From contig NZ_LT634361.1 of assembly GCF_900119795.1 (NCBI RefSeq), positions 1,426,001 through 1,490,000 on the forward strand: DNA of 64,000 nucleotides, written 5' to 3'. The position numbers were made by a program, and so were the translations under genes. How positions within the stretch are numbered: position 1 is the first letter of the stretch; each line of letters opens with the position of its first letter. This stretch comes from Tenacibaculum maritimum NCIMB 2154. GTDB taxonomy: Bacteria; Bacteroidota; Bacteroidia; Flavobacteriales; Flavobacteriaceae. The notes under the pieces were generated by a model. That model was not told the origin of the DNA and made no database searches. It worked only from the letters and a program-made list of their open reading frames with translations. Positions 47,471-56,855 of the stretch are shown here, in pieces.

Positions 47471-48100
47471 TTAAGGTATGTTTAAGTATTTATGCGTTTG
47501 TAGTGAAACCCTCCATTTGGGATGTTCCATTACATAATTAACAATAAGAGGAGTCATTTTTTCTTTTTTACTCCACTCAGGTTGGAGAAAGAGCTGACAT
47601 TTATCTCCTACTTTCTTTGCTTGCTCTTCAGCGAATTTAAAATCGTTTTTATTATGAATTATTATTTTTAATTCATTTGCCCTATTATAGCATTCAGTAG
47701 TCGGTAATTTCGTTTTTTTAGGAGATAAACAAAACCAATCCCATTGACCAGAAAAAGCATAGGCACCAGAAGTTTCTATGTGGGTTTTCATCCCTTTGGA
47801 TTGAAGTTGATTTGTGATATAATCTAGGTTCCACATTAAAGGCTCTCCTCCAGTAATTACTACTGTTTTAGCATATTTTTTTGCATTATTAACAATGATG
47901 TCTGTTTCTGTTGGAGGGTGTAAATTAGCATCCCAACTTTCTTTTACATCGCACCAATGACAACCAACGTCACAACCCCCAATTCGTATAAAATAAGCAG
48001 CTGTTCCTGTATGTGCCCCTTCTCCTTGAATGGTATAAAATTCTTCCATTAGAGGAAGCATTACACCTTTGTGTATTAACTCTTTTATTTTTAAATCCAT
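47471..48100 (-). CDS. queE: 7-carboxy-7-deazaguanine synthase
   Basis: A 209-residue radical-SAM enzyme that converts carboxytetrahydropterin to 7-carboxy-7-deazaguanine on the route to preQ0 and queuosine. The cluster motif is CDVGCHWCDVK near residue 45 with the CxxxCxxC spacing. EEFYTIQGEGAHTGTAAYFI is the conserved N-terminal segment and VVITGGEPLMWNL the SAM-binding GGEP motif. tgt, the last-stage enzyme of the same pathway, lies about 3.5 kb away on the other strand. The start could also be the second Met, MLPLMEEFY. Confidence 0.94.
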   Translation of the reverse strand: MDLKIKELIHKGVMLPLMEEFYTIQGEGAHTGTAAYFIRIGGCDVGCHWCDVKESWDANLHPPTETDIIVNNAKKYAKTVVITGGEPLMWNLDYITNQLQSKGMKTHIETSGAYAFSGQWDWFCLSPKKTKLPTTECYNRANELKIIIHNKNDFKFAEEQAKKVGDKCQLFLQPEWSKKEKMTPLIVNYVMEHPKWRVSLQTHKYLNIP

Positions 48101-48258
48101 TTACTCTTACAGCTATTATATCAGTTTCTAATCTTAATGTATAGAAATAAATCGGCTGCAAAGGTAGTTCTTGAAAGCTTATTTTTAGATAAAAAATCTT
48201 TTAAAATGAATTTATTTCTAAAAAAGGAGAAATACAGGTATGAAATCTGTATGTACAA

Positions 48259-48293
48259 TAAAAAAAGTATTAGTGGGGATCTAATACTTTTTT
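48259..48293 (-). terminator. Terminator after the secreted-protein pair
   Basis: AAAAAAGTATTAG and CTAATACTTTTTT form a perfect 13-bp stem around TGGGGAT, downstream of the minus-strand gene ending at 48310. Confidence 0.85.
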
Positions 48294-48309
48294 GAGAAGA
48301 GAGAAAATG

Positions 48310-48957
48310 TTAATTATTCCTACCTAACAACTCTACCTTTTTTATTTTTAATACATTGTTACTGTTCTCAGACTTAAAAACCACTTTTATTTGTACTTTA
48401 CCTGGGTTAGTAACCGTTAAATCTTTAAATATTTTTATGGCATTCCAACAAACGTCAGGAGAACTTCCGATAAGTGTATGATTGATGTTATTGTCATCAA
48501 TTAAGATATAGTTTCCAACTCCCACAATTTTCCAGTAAACATCAATATATTCATTTTCAGACATATTTCCGTTATTCTCTAAAAGAATGGATAGGTATGT
48601 TAAAGGAAAAGCAGTAACATCGATTTCCTCTGACTCCCATTCTAAATCTCCGCCAGTATTAGCAACCTGGAATGAAGGAGCATAAACATTTGCTGCTCTT
48701 AGGTTTTTTACGGAAGCAGTTAAAGTTCTACTAAGATCTACATTGTTAGAATTTATTTTCCATTTAGAAAAAGAAGCATCGTAGTCTCCTTGGTTAATTA
48801 TGGCACCGTTGTCAGTAGTAATACCAGTGTCCGCGGTATATCCAGAAAAGTCTTCAATCCAGATAGTATTAGAAGCAGGGAAAAAATCTGTAGTTTGCGC
48901 TTGTGTAGATAGTTGTATTGCTATCATACATATTATTGATAGTATAATTTTTTTCAT
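48310..48957 (-). CDS. Secreted protein, paralogue of the upstream T9SS protein
   Basis: A 215-residue secreted protein with signal peptide MKKIILSIICMIAIQLSTQA. The first ~170 mature residues resemble the neighbour at 48979: both read IWEDFSGYT/EENFNGYR-like openings, then GDYDASFSKWKINSNN versus GDYTDSFSKWTIDASN, and later SEYIDVYWK versus DYIDVYYS-type strands. It looks like a carbohydrate-binding or adhesion beta-sandwich. Unlike its neighbour it lacks the type IX sorting domain. The Met at 48957 is preferred over 48969 because the signal peptide starts there. Confidence 0.72.
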   Translation of the reverse strand: MKKIILSIICMIAIQLSTQAQTTDFFPASNTIWIEDFSGYTADTGITTDNGAIINQGDYDASFSKWKINSNNVDLSRTLTASVKNLRAANVYAPSFQVANTGGDLEWESEEIDVTAFPLTYLSILLENNGNMSENEYIDVYWKIVGVGNYILIDDNNINHTLIGSSPDVCWNAIKIFKDLTVTNPGKVQIKVVFKSENSNNVLKIKKVELLGRNN

Positions 48958-48978
48958 AATTTGATACAAGAACTATTA

Positions 48979-49935
48979 TTATTTGATGGTTAATTTTTGA
49001 GTACTTTGATGAGCGTTATGAGTAGTTGTTTTAACTAAATAAACCCCTGTACTGAAATTGGAAATGTTTATAATATGGTTGTTCTTACTAATGTTGCTTT
49101 CAGAGTAAATCAAGCTACCACTAATAGTATAAATTTCTATACGTTCAAATTGCTCTTTACCTTCTAATTTAACGGTATGTTGAGAAGGATTAGGATGCAT
49201 GGAGAATGAAGCTAAAGTATTTTCCGCAACGTTCAAAGTAGAAGGAACGCCAAATACTCTTACATCATCAAGAATAAAATTTTCTGACACGGAACTATTT
49301 CTAAACGTTACTTTAATTTTTAAAGAAGTTGAATTTTCAGGAACTGAAAAATAAATAGTTTGATTTTCAAAATCTCTATCAGGATTACAACTATCACTTA
49401 TAGAAGTGTTTCCAGTAAGAGTATGATTAGCATCTCCAAGGTTATTCCAATTTTCTATTCGAGTATAATTAACACCATTATCAACACTATAATATACATC
49501 TATATAATCACTAGTTTCATGGTTTCCTATTTCTTGGATAAACATATTAACACTAACATTTTTGTGTTTAGAAACATCAATAGATTCAGTAATCCAATTA
49601 ATGTGACCTCCTTCAGGAGCGGTTATTTCTGTTCCATGAGTATCTTGAACTCTAAAGTGAGGGTCAAAATAAGCATTAGTTCTAAAAACAGCTGCATAAT
49701 CCGAAAAATTTTGCAGAGAAGCATTAGAAGCATCAATAGTCCATTTAGAAAAAGAATCAGTATAGTCTCCTATGTTGATTGGTTTGTTTGTAGTATTGTC
49801 ACCGTCGCTTTCACCTTCTACTCCCGAAGGAATTCGGTATCCATTAAAATTTTCTTCCCAAATCAAATTGAACTTTTGCCCAAAGGAAGAATAAGAAATT
49901 AGTAGAAGGGTGAAAAATAATAATTTTTTATTCAT
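48979..49935 (-). CDS. Secreted protein with type IX secretion C-terminal sorting domain
   Basis: A 318-residue protein with signal peptide MNKKLLFFTLLLISYSSFGQ. The N-terminal ~210 residues form a jelly-roll-like domain (DDVRVFGVPS closes it). The last ~75 residues are a type A T9SS sorting domain: FSMHPNPSQHTVKLEG, FERIEIYTISGSLIYS and FSTGVYLVKTTTHNAHQSTQ. It is therefore exported across the outer membrane and anchored or released. The gene lies 22 bases upstream of its shorter paralogue. The Met at 49935 is chosen because it begins the signal peptide. Confidence 0.88.
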   Translation of the reverse strand: MNKKLLFFTLLLISYSSFGQKFNLIWEENFNGYRIPSGVEGESDGDNTTNKPINIGDYTDSFSKWTIDASNASLQNFSDYAAVFRTNAYFDPHFRVQDTHGTEITAPEGGHINWITESIDVSKHKNVSVNMFIQEIGNHETSDYIDVYYSVDNGVNYTRIENWNNLGDANHTLTGNTSISDSCNPDRDFENQTIYFSVPENSTSLKIKVTFRNSSVSENFILDDVRVFGVPSTLNVAENTLASFSMHPNPSQHTVKLEGKEQFERIEIYTISGSLIYSESNISKNNHIINISNFSTGVYLVKTTTHNAHQSTQKLTIK

Positions 49936-50046
49936 ATTTATTATGTTATAAGATTTAATCAAAGATATAAAAAGAAATTAAAATTAATAATTGCTATATT
50001 ATTCTGTTTCTATAAATTTACGCTATCTAAAATGTAGCATAATTTT

Positions 50047-51552
50047 ATGGATAAGACTAGAGAAACTTTTTTTAAGGATATCCAAGAAGGATACCAATGC
50101 AAAGGCGATTTTATAACATTGGGAGCGGGAATGTTTGGTGAAGAAACGGTAACAAATGCATTGGTTAAGGTACCGCTAAAAATGCTAAATCGTCATGGCT
50201 TAATAGCAGGAGCAACGGGTACAGGAAAGACCAAAACGCTACAAGTGTTGGCTGAAAATTTATCAGAAAAAGGAGTTCCTGTATTGTTAATGGATATCAA
50301 AGGGGATTTAAGTGGATTAGCGAAACCTAGTTCTGGACACGCTAAAATAGAAGAGCGTCATGAAAAGATAGGAATTCCATTTGAAGCAAAGAAGTTTCCT
50401 GTAGAGCTTTTAAGTATCTCAGAGGAAGAAGGCGTTCGTTTAAGAGCAACTGTATCTGAATTTGGCCCAGTCTTATTATCCCGTATTTTAGATTTAACAG
50501 ATACGCAAACAGGTATTGTAGCAATTATTTTTAAATATTGTGATGACCATAAATTACCATTATTAGATGTAAAAGATTTCAAAAAAATACTTCAATTTAT
50601 AACCAATGAAGGGAAAGAAGAGATCCGAGCTGAGTACGGTAGCATCTCTACTGCAAGTACGGGAGCTATCCTAAGAAAAGTAATAGAGATAGAGCAACAG
50701 GGAGGAAACTTGTTTTTTGGAGAAAAATCTTTTGAGGTTAATGATTTGACGAGAATAGATGAAGAAGGGAAGGGAATCATTTCAATATTGAGATTGACTG
50801 ATATCCAAGACAAACCAAAATTATTCTCAACCTTTATGCTACAACTTTTAGCAGAGGTATATGATACATTCCCTGAGCAAGGAGATCGTAATCGACCTGA
50901 ACTAGTTATTTTTATAGATGAGGCACATTTGGTTTTTGACGAAGCTTCAAAAGCTTTATTAAGCCAGATAGAAAGTATTGTAAAATTAATTAGATCGAAA
51001 GGTATTGGATTGTATTTTGTAACTCAAAACCCAAAAGATATTCCTGAAGATGTTTTGGCGCAATTGGGTTTAAAGATACAACATGCTTTGAGAGCTTTTA
51101 CAGCAAAAGACAGAAAAGCGATTAAATTAGCGGCGGAGAATTACCCAGATTCAGCATATTATGAAGTAAGTGAAATATTAACTCAATTAGGAATAGGAGA
51201 AGCATTTGTGTCAGTACTAAATGAAAAAGGAATTCCTACTCCATTAGCAAGAACTATGTTGAGAGCGCCAATGAGTAGAATGGATGTACTAACGGAAAAA
51301 GAGTTAAAAGAAGTATTGAGAAACTCTAAGTTGACTTCAAAATATAATAAAGAAGTAGATAGAGAAAGTGCTTATGAAATTTTAAATAAAAAAATAGAAG
51401 AAGCTTCTAAAATTGAAAAAAAGGAAGAAGAAAGAGTTACGAGAAGTTCTTCTAGCAGAAGCACAAGGCAAAACCCTATAATAAAAGTACTAACTAGTGC
51501 AACATTTATAAGGAGTGTGTTTGGTATTTTAAAAAAAGTAATACAAAAATAA
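50047..51552 (+). CDS. HerA-like helicase/ATPase (DUF853 family)
   Basis: A 501-residue P-loop ATPase of the HerA/FtsK superfamily, DUF853 (YjgR-like) group. Walker A is AGATGTGKTKTLQV near residue 57, Walker B LVIFIDEAHLVF near residue 295, and FVTQNPKDIPEDVLAQLGLK the sensor region. The C-terminus is charged (KIEEASKIEKKEEERVTRSS). Members form hexameric motors but their cellular role is poorly known. It stands alone, divergent from the T9SS protein pair. Confidence 0.88.
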   Translation: MDKTRETFFKDIQEGYQCKGDFITLGAGMFGEETVTNALVKVPLKMLNRHGLIAGATGTGKTKTLQVLAENLSEKGVPVLLMDIKGDLSGLAKPSSGHAKIEERHEKIGIPFEAKKFPVELLSISEEEGVRLRATVSEFGPVLLSRILDLTDTQTGIVAIIFKYCDDHKLPLLDVKDFKKILQFITNEGKEEIRAEYGSISTASTGAILRKVIEIEQQGGNLFFGEKSFEVNDLTRIDEEGKGIISILRLTDIQDKPKLFSTFMLQLLAEVYDTFPEQGDRNRPELVIFIDEAHLVFDEASKALLSQIESIVKLIRSKGIGLYFVTQNPKDIPEDVLAQLGLKIQHALRAFTAKDRKAIKLAAENYPDSAYYEVSEILTQLGIGEAFVSVLNEKGIPTPLARTMLRAPMSRMDVLTEKELKEVLRNSKLTSKYNKEVDRESAYEILNKKIEEASKIEKKEEERVTRSSSSRSTRQNPIIKVLTSATFIRSVFGILKKVIQK

Positions 51553-51595
51553 ATTGGCGGTAAGAACGTTAACATAAAAAACCAATAACTTAAAT

Positions 51596-52162
51596 ATGAT
51601 AAAAAGTAGTTTAAAAATTATAACTTTAGCTTTTATAGCAGTATTATTTGTTCAATGTGGAAATGGAGGAGATTTTGATATAGCGAAAGGAAAAGTGGGA
51701 AAATTGACTCCAAAAACGACCATAGAAGAGTTGGAAACCATTTTTGAAAAAGATTCTATTGTTTCTATTTTAAGTGAAGGTGCTAAAGGAAGTAATTATT
51801 TTCAAGAAGATGACGAATATTTAATTTTTGAAAAAGGAGGGAAGCATTTATTAACAATTATCCCTAAAGAACAACTAGATCCTAAATCAACCATTAAGAG
51901 CATTCAAATATTTGATGATAGGTATAAAACAAAGTCAGGATTAAATATCAATTCAAATTTTCAAGAAATTAATGCGAATAACAAAGTAAGTAAAGTAGAA
52001 ACTTCTTTTTCTTCAGCAACATTATTTATAGATGATTTAAATGGAACTATTGCAATAGATAAAGAACAATTAGGTTTAAAAGAATTTAGTTTACAGAAAG
52101 TAAGTTTGGAGCAAATACCTGATTTAGCAAAAATGAAATCATTTATTATTTGGTTTAACTAA
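51596..52162 (+). CDS. Predicted lipoprotein of unknown function
   Basis: A 188-residue protein with a lipoprotein signal ending AVLFVQCGNGG (Cys near residue 22). The mature part begins with an acidic helical stretch (TIEELETIFEKDSIVSIL) and continues with beta segments (FDDRYKTKSGLNINSNFQEI). No family is recognised. It lies 44 bases after the HerA-like gene and is followed by a terminator. Confidence 0.72.
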   Translation: MIKSSLKIITLAFIAVLFVQCGNGGDFDIAKGKVGKLTPKTTIEELETIFEKDSIVSILSEGAKGSNYFQEDDEYLIFEKGGKHLLTIIPKEQLDPKSTIKSIQIFDDRYKTKSGLNINSNFQEINANNKVSKVETSFSSATLFIDDLNGTIAIDKEQLGLKEFSLQKVSLEQIPDLAKMKSFIIWFN

Positions 52163-52168
52163 ATAGAA

Positions 52169-52199
52169 GAAATCCGAAGTTTTTATTTCGGATTTTTTT
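52169..52199 (+). terminator. Terminator after the lipoprotein gene
   Basis: AAATCCGAA and TTCGGATTT form a 9-bp stem, followed by seven T. Confidence 0.85.
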
Positions 52200-52222
52200 A
52201 TGATTGAAATCAAGATAACTAT

Positions 52223-52594
52223 ATGGAAAAAAAATATACAGTTCAAAAAAAGCCATTTGTAGTTCCTACAACAGATGGAAAATTGATAGAAGAGCACTTT
52301 GGAAATGCTAGTGATGGTAATTCGGAAATAAGCATTGCACATATGGTAGCGCCACCAGGTTGGAGTGAACCGTTTCAGCGGCCAGTTTTTGAAGAATATA
52401 CTTATATTATAAAAGGTAAAAAGCAATTCATTATAAATGGAGAGAGTATTGTTTTATCAGCAGGAGAATCTATCAAAATAGAAAAGAATGTACGTGTACA
52501 GTATGCTAACCCATTTGATGAAGAGTGTGAGTATATAGCTATTTGTTTACCAGCTTTTTCTATGGATTTAGTAAATAGAGAGAAAGAGAAATAA
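52223..52594 (+). CDS. Cupin-domain protein
   Basis: A 123-residue single-domain cupin. The beta-barrel is visible as EEYTYIIKGKKQFIINGESI followed by LSAGESIKIEKNVRVQYANP. The metal-binding His cluster of canonical cupins is mostly missing: the first motif has no HxH before the Glu, and the second lacks the His, so it may bind a ligand without metal. The role is unknown. It is convergent with the ZIP transporter, only eight bases apart. Confidence 0.8.
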   Translation: MEKKYTVQKKPFVVPTTDGKLIEEHFGNASDGNSEISIAHMVAPPGWSEPFQRPVFEEYTYIIKGKKQFIINGESIVLSAGESIKIEKNVRVQYANPFDEECEYIAICLPAFSMDLVNREKEK

Positions 52595-52602
52595 ATTTAG
52601 CT

Positions 52603-53280
52603 TTATAAAGAAAAAATAGTTAGTAAAATACCTATTAAAATAGCGGTAAATTTTTGAAAGTTAAAGCTATGGTTTTCTGAGCTTTCAAAAAGGATAACCG
52701 TAGAAATATGTAAGAAAACACCAATAATTAGAGCTGTTATTTGGGTGTGATAAACTTTAAAAAAGGCAACTTTATGAGCTATGAACATTCCTAACGGACT
52801 CATTAAGGCAAAGATTGCTAGAAATAACAACATGGTTCTTTTACTATATTGAGAATGTTGTAAAAAGGAAGTTAGTACAATGGCAATAGGAATTTTGTGG
52901 ATTACAATTGCCCATAATAAATTATGGTGGTGCTCGTGTACAGGAATTCCTTCTGAAAAGGCATGGATACACAAGCTAACAAATAATAGCCAAGGAAACT
53001 GGTTCGTTTTAGAATGTAAATGGATATGCCCGTGTTCAGCTCCTTTGGAAAAAGATTCTAAAATAGATTGTATTAAAATCCCTACCAAAATCAAGATTCC
53101 TGTTACTTTAACATCATTGGTGTGTTCATATACTTCTGGAAGTAAATGTAAAATGGTAACAGATAATAAATAAGCGCCGCTAAAAGCAAGTAGCAACCTT
53201 GTGAAGTTTCCTTTAGGTTTTACTATTAAAACGATTAAAGAACCTATTAGAACGGATAAAATTAGTAAGATATAACTCAT
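52603..53280 (-). CDS. ZIP-family divalent metal transporter
   Basis: A 225-residue polytopic protein with about eight hydrophobic segments. The metal-binding helix is visible as LWAIVIHKIPIAIVLTSFLQ, and a His-rich loop precedes it (HAFSEGIPVHEHHHN), with another His cluster at AEHGHIHLHSK. ZIP proteins import zinc, iron or manganese. Its start overlaps the stop of the upstream methyltransferase gene by four bases (ATGA), implying coupling. Confidence 0.88.
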   Translation of the reverse strand: MSYILLILSVLIGSLIVLIVKPKGNFTRLLLAFSGAYLLSVTILHLLPEVYEHTNDVKVTGILILVGILIQSILESFSKGAEHGHIHLHSKTNQFPWLLFVSLCIHAFSEGIPVHEHHHNLLWAIVIHKIPIAIVLTSFLQHSQYSKRTMLLFLAIFALMSPLGMFIAHKVAFFKVYHTQITALIIGVFLHISTVILFESSENHSFNFQKFTAILIGILLTIFSL

Positions 53281-54005
53281 TTAGCAATTAAAATTAAACG
53301 ATCAGAAGTAGTTGGGTTAAAAGAATGTAGTTCGTAATTGCCAAAAGTATGGACTAACTGTAAATTTGCACTTTTTAAGTATTCTTTCATTTTTTCTAAA
53401 TTCAAGAATTTTACTTGTTCGGTATAAGAATGTTGCTTTCCTTCTGTAAAAAAAGAGATATGTTTGAAAATAAATCCATTCTTAATTTCTCTCTTTATAT
53501 GAAAGTCAATATTATCAATTGTTTTTCTCTCCTCCTTTACAAGATTATTTTTAACCTTTTCAACGTTTAAGAAATCAATAACCAACCAACCATTTTTAAG
53601 CAACCCATTTTTAAAATTTTTTAAAACGAGAATATCCTCCCGATCTTCTTGAAAATAGCCAAAACTAGTAAATAAATTGAATATAGCATTGTATTTTTTT
53701 ATAAAAGGCTTACGCATATCATACACTTGAAAATTTAAGGTATTATTTTCAAATTGCTTGGCAAAATCAATACTGTTTTCTGATAAGTCACCTCCAGTAA
53801 CTTTATACCCTAAACTGTTTAAAAAGACAGCGTGTCGTCCTTTCCCACAAGGTAAGTCCAAAATGTGGCTGCTTTTTTCTAACGGCAAAAAAGCAGTCAA
53901 ATTTTTCATAAATATCTTAGCATCATCATCATTTCTATGTTTATATAAAATGTGATAATAAGGTGTGTTAAACCAATCTGTAAACCAATCTTTTTTTGAA
54001 TCCAT
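53277..54005 (-). CDS. Class I SAM-dependent methyltransferase
   Basis: A 242-residue methyltransferase. The SAM-binding motif I is ILDLPCGKGRHAVFLNSLGY near residue 43, followed by the acidic residue in VTGGDLSENSIDFAK and a motif resembling IFNLFTSFGYF. The N-terminus (KDWFTDWFNTPYYHILYKHR) is typical of a flavobacterial group of small-molecule methyltransferases. The acceptor is unknown. It is translationally coupled to the ZIP gene. Confidence 0.85.
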   Translation of the reverse strand: MDSKKDWFTDWFNTPYYHILYKHRNDDDAKIFMKNLTAFLPLEKSSHILDLPCGKGRHAVFLNSLGYKVTGGDLSENSIDFAKQFENNTLNFQVYDMRKPFIKKYNAIFNLFTSFGYFQEDREDILVLKNFKNGLLKNGWLVIDFLNVEKVKNNLVKEERKTIDNIDFHIKREIKNGFIFKHISFFTEGKQHSYTEQVKFLNLEKMKEYLKSANLQLVHTFGNYELHSFNPTTSDRLILIAK

Positions 54006-54064
54006 ACGTTAAAAGTCTGCAAAAGTACAGAAATCTTACGATTATATAAATGAAAGATAAAATA

Positions 54065-54093
54065 TTGTTATAGGAATATAAACTGTACTTTTG
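54065..54093 (+). promoter_or_regulatory. Promoter of the THUMP methyltransferase gene
   Basis: TTG at 54065-54067, 18 bases, then TACTTTTG at 54086-54093. This fits the Bacteroidota -33/-7 layout, about 100 bases upstream of the ATG. Confidence 0.6.
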
Positions 54094-54192
54094 TAACTTG
54101 AATTTTTAAATATATTCTTGTGATACTAAAATCTTGAATCCATTATTTGATCCAAGTTTTTTATATCGAGATATATTCTATAAAACAGAAAG

Positions 54193-55362
54193 ATGAGCAA
54201 AGATTTTAAAATGGTAGCTACTACCATGTTTGGCCTAGAAGGAGTGTTGGCAGATGAATTACGAAAGTTAGGAGCACAAGGAGTAAAAGAAGGCGTTAGA
54301 AATGTTTCCTTTAGAGGAGATAAAGGTTTCTTATATAAAGCAAATATCGCATTGCGAACAGCTATTAGGATATTAAAACCTATAAAAACATGTAAAATTT
54401 TTGATGAAGAAGATTTATACGAAGCCATTCAAAAGATAAAATGGGAGAAGTACTTAGATGCTGAAGGAACTTTTTCTATAGGAGCTGTAGTGAATTCTAA
54501 AAATTTCACATCAAATTCGCACTACATAAGTTTAAAGTCGAAAGATGCAATAGCTGACTATTTTAGGCATAAGTATAGTAAAAGACCTAATGTTGATTTG
54601 AAATATCCTGATGTTAAGGTACATATACATATACAGAAAGAATGGCTGACAATATCATTGGATTCTTCAGGAGATTCGTTGCATAAAAGAGGGTACAGGA
54701 GTGCCACAAACATAGCTCCTATAAACGAAGCGTTAGCAGCGGGGTTGGTGTTACTTTCAGGATATACAGGAGAGGAAAACTTTATTGATCCAATGTGTGG
54801 TTCTGGAACTATTTTAATAGAAGCAGCAATGATAGCCAATAATATACCTGCCAATATAAATCGCAAACATTTTGCTTTTGAAAACTGGAAGGATTATGAG
54901 GAAGATTTATATTTCATTATTCAAGATGCTTTATTAAAGAAGATAAAAAATTCGCATTTTAAAATAATGGGATTTGATAAAGCACCTTCTGCAGTAGCAA
55001 AAGCAAAACAAAATATTATTAATGCAAATTTAGAAGAATTTATAGGAGTGCATCACGTCAACTTTTTTAATTCAAAGAAGGAGGTTTTTGGAAATACAAC
55101 TATTTTGTTTAATCCACCTTATGGAGAACGTTTAAATATTGATGTGGCGGAGTTTTATAGAAAAATAGGTGATACATTAAAAAATAATTATCCGAACTCA
55201 ACAACTTGGTTGATAACTTCTGATATTCAAGCATTGAAGCATGTAGGATTGAGAACCTCAAGAAGAATACCTCTAAAGAATGCAGATTTAGATTGTCGTT
55301 TTGTACGCTATGATATTTACGAAGGTAGTAGAAAAGCAAGCAAGATAAAGCAAGACTTTTAA
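54193..55362 (+). CDS. THUMP-domain 23S rRNA methyltransferase (RlmL-like)
   Basis: A 389-residue RNA methyltransferase with an N-terminal ferredoxin-like and THUMP region (about residues 1-160, KMVATTMFGLEGVLADELRK) and a C-terminal methylase: motif I FIDPMCGSGTILIEAAMIAN near residue 195 and the catalytic ILFNPPYGERL near residue 305, whose NPPY indicates N-methylation of a base. It corresponds to the RlmL half of E. coli RlmKL, which methylates 23S guanosine 2445. It has no RlmK half here. Confidence 0.9.
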   Translation: MSKDFKMVATTMFGLEGVLADELRKLGAQGVKEGVRNVSFRGDKGFLYKANIALRTAIRILKPIKTCKIFDEEDLYEAIQKIKWEKYLDAEGTFSIGAVVNSKNFTSNSHYISLKSKDAIADYFRHKYSKRPNVDLKYPDVKVHIHIQKEWLTISLDSSGDSLHKRGYRSATNIAPINEALAAGLVLLSGYTGEENFIDPMCGSGTILIEAAMIANNIPANINRKHFAFENWKDYEEDLYFIIQDALLKKIKNSHFKIMGFDKAPSAVAKAKQNIINANLEEFIGVHHVNFFNSKKEVFGNTTILFNPPYGERLNIDVAEFYRKIGDTLKNNYPNSTTWLITSDIQALKHVGLRTSRRIPLKNADLDCRFVRYDIYEGSRKASKIKQDF

Positions 55363-55380
55363 GACTGAAAATAAAATTCT

Positions 55381-55420
55381 AAAAAAGCTCTCTTTAATAT
55401 AAAATAAGGAGAGCTTTTTA
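55381..55420. terminator. Bidirectional terminator between the methyltransferase and HU genes
   Basis: AAAAAGCTCTC and GAGAGCTTTTT form an 11-bp stem around an AT loop of about 16 nt. Confidence 0.8.
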
Positions 55421-55443
55421 ATTTATGTTTTATTGAGTTGTGC

Positions 55444-55719
55444 TTATTCGTTTACAGAATCACTTAAACCAGCTCCAGCTTTAAACTTAACTACATTTTT
55501 AGCAGCAATATTAATTTCGGCTCCTGTTTGTGGATTTCTACCAGTCCTAGCAGCTCTTTGTGATACAGACCAAGTTCCCCATCCAACTAAAGCAACTTTA
55601 TCACCTTTCTTTAAAGTAGCGGTAATATTATTCGTTAAAGAGTCTAAAGCAGCTTTAGCAGCAGCCTTTGAAATTCCTGCATCAGCAGCCATTGCATCGA
55701 TTAAATCTGATTTGTTCAT
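55444..55719 (-). CDS. HU-family DNA-binding protein
   Basis: A 91-residue histone-like protein that binds and bends DNA as a dimer. It opens [20 protein letters not shown], with the amphipathic dimerisation helices, then [20 protein letters not shown] and [20 protein letters not shown], the beta-arm with its intercalating Pro. The single gene has a very clear promoter about 60 bases upstream and a terminator on its far side. Confidence 0.96.
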   Translation of the reverse strand: MNKSDLIDAMAADAGISKAAAKAALDSLTNNITATLKKGDKVALVGWGTWSVSQRAARTGRNPQTGAEINIAAKNVVKFKAGAGLSDSVNE

Positions 55720-55775
55720 AATTAAAATAGATTTTTTTAAAATTAATTAATTGTTTTCTTGCTTAAATAGCTCAA

Positions 55776-55805
55776 CAAATATAGATGGAATAAGGTACTG
55801 AGCAA
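55776..55805 (-). promoter_or_regulatory. Promoter of the HU gene
   Basis: On the minus strand TTG, 19 bases, then TATATTTG: both Bacteroidota elements at the right spacing, as expected for a highly expressed nucleoid protein. Confidence 0.7.
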
Positions 55806-55910
55806 GTTTTAGTTGTGAAAAAAAAGTATTTTGTTAATAAGTCTGCTGAAAATGTTAATAACCTAATCTGTAAAAACCAGTATAGCTGTTAGAGCCTATT
55901 GGTAAAGGGG

Positions 55911-56855
55911 TTAGAGCATCTTTGCATTTTCGTCAAAGCGAAACCCATTTAGTAAACTTTTAGCGTCCATTTTTTTCTTTCCAGATAGTTTGATGTCGTT
56001 AATGATTAAATAACCATCTTGTACGGCTACTTTTAGAAATAATTTAGAAAAAACAATGGTGCCTATATCTAGATTATGAGAAGCCTTTTCTTTTGAAACA
56101 CTATAAATTTTTGCTGAAATTTGATCAGTTCCGTTATGTATGTTTGTCCAGGCAGCAGGATATGGATTTAACCCTCTTATTTTATTGTAGATATCATGTA
56201 AAGATAATGACCAATCTATCTTACAGTTATGAGGAAAGAGTTTGTGAGCAGGCTTTTGTTCCTTCTCGGGTTGTTTGGTTGTATAAACCTCTCCTTTTTT
56301 TATTAGTTCAACTGTTTCTTTGACCAAATCAGCTCCTAAATACATTAATTTATCGTGTAACTCACCTACAGTTTCAGATTCTTTGATCTCCATTTCTTTT
56401 TGAAGAATAATTTCACCTGTATCAATCTTATCATCTATAAAAAATGTAGTTACACCTGTTTTTGTTTCTCCATTAATAATAGCCCAATTAATAGGAGCAG
56501 CTCCTCGATATTCAGGTAGTAAAGAAGCATGTAAATTAAAAGTTCCATATTTAGGCATAGCCCATACAGTTTTAGGGAGCATTCTAAAAGCAACAACAAT
56601 TTGCAAGTTAGCATTCCAGCTTCTTAATGCTTCTTGAAAATCTTCCTCCTTTAAATTTTTAGGTTGTAACATAGGAAGATTTTGGGATATAGCGTATTTT
56701 TTTACAGCAGATTGATTAAGTTTTCTACCTCTACCAGCTGGTTTGTCAGGTGCAGTAATAACTCCGACTACATTATATTTATTTTCTACTAAGTGCTGTA
56801 ATATGGTTACTGCAAAATCGGGAGTTCCCATAAAAACAATGCGAATATCTTTCAT
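55911..56855 (-). CDS. fmt: Methionyl-tRNA formyltransferase
   Basis: A 314-residue enzyme that formylates initiator Met-tRNA using 10-formyltetrahydrofolate. It opens with RIVFMGTPDFAVTILQHL, and HASLLPEYRGAAPINWAIIN carries the SLLP and catalytic region with the conserved Asn and His; DKIDTGEII follows. The C-terminal anticodon-contacting beta-barrel is present. Its ATG shares one base with the recQ stop codon (TAATG), so it is translated from the AAA-recQ-fmt message. Confidence 0.96.
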   Translation of the reverse strand: MKDIRIVFMGTPDFAVTILQHLVENKYNVVGVITAPDKPAGRGRKLNQSAVKKYAISQNLPMLQPKNLKEEDFQEALRSWNANLQIVVAFRMLPKTVWAMPKYGTFNLHASLLPEYRGAAPINWAIINGETKTGVTTFFIDDKIDTGEIILQKEMEIKESETVGELHDKLMYLGADLVKETVELIKKGEVYTTKQPEKEQKPAHKLFPHNCKIDWSLSLHDIYNKIRGLNPYPAAWTNIHNGTDQISAKIYSVSKEKASHNLDIGTIVFSKLFLKVAVQDGYLIINDIKLSGKKKMDAKSLLNGFRFDENAKML

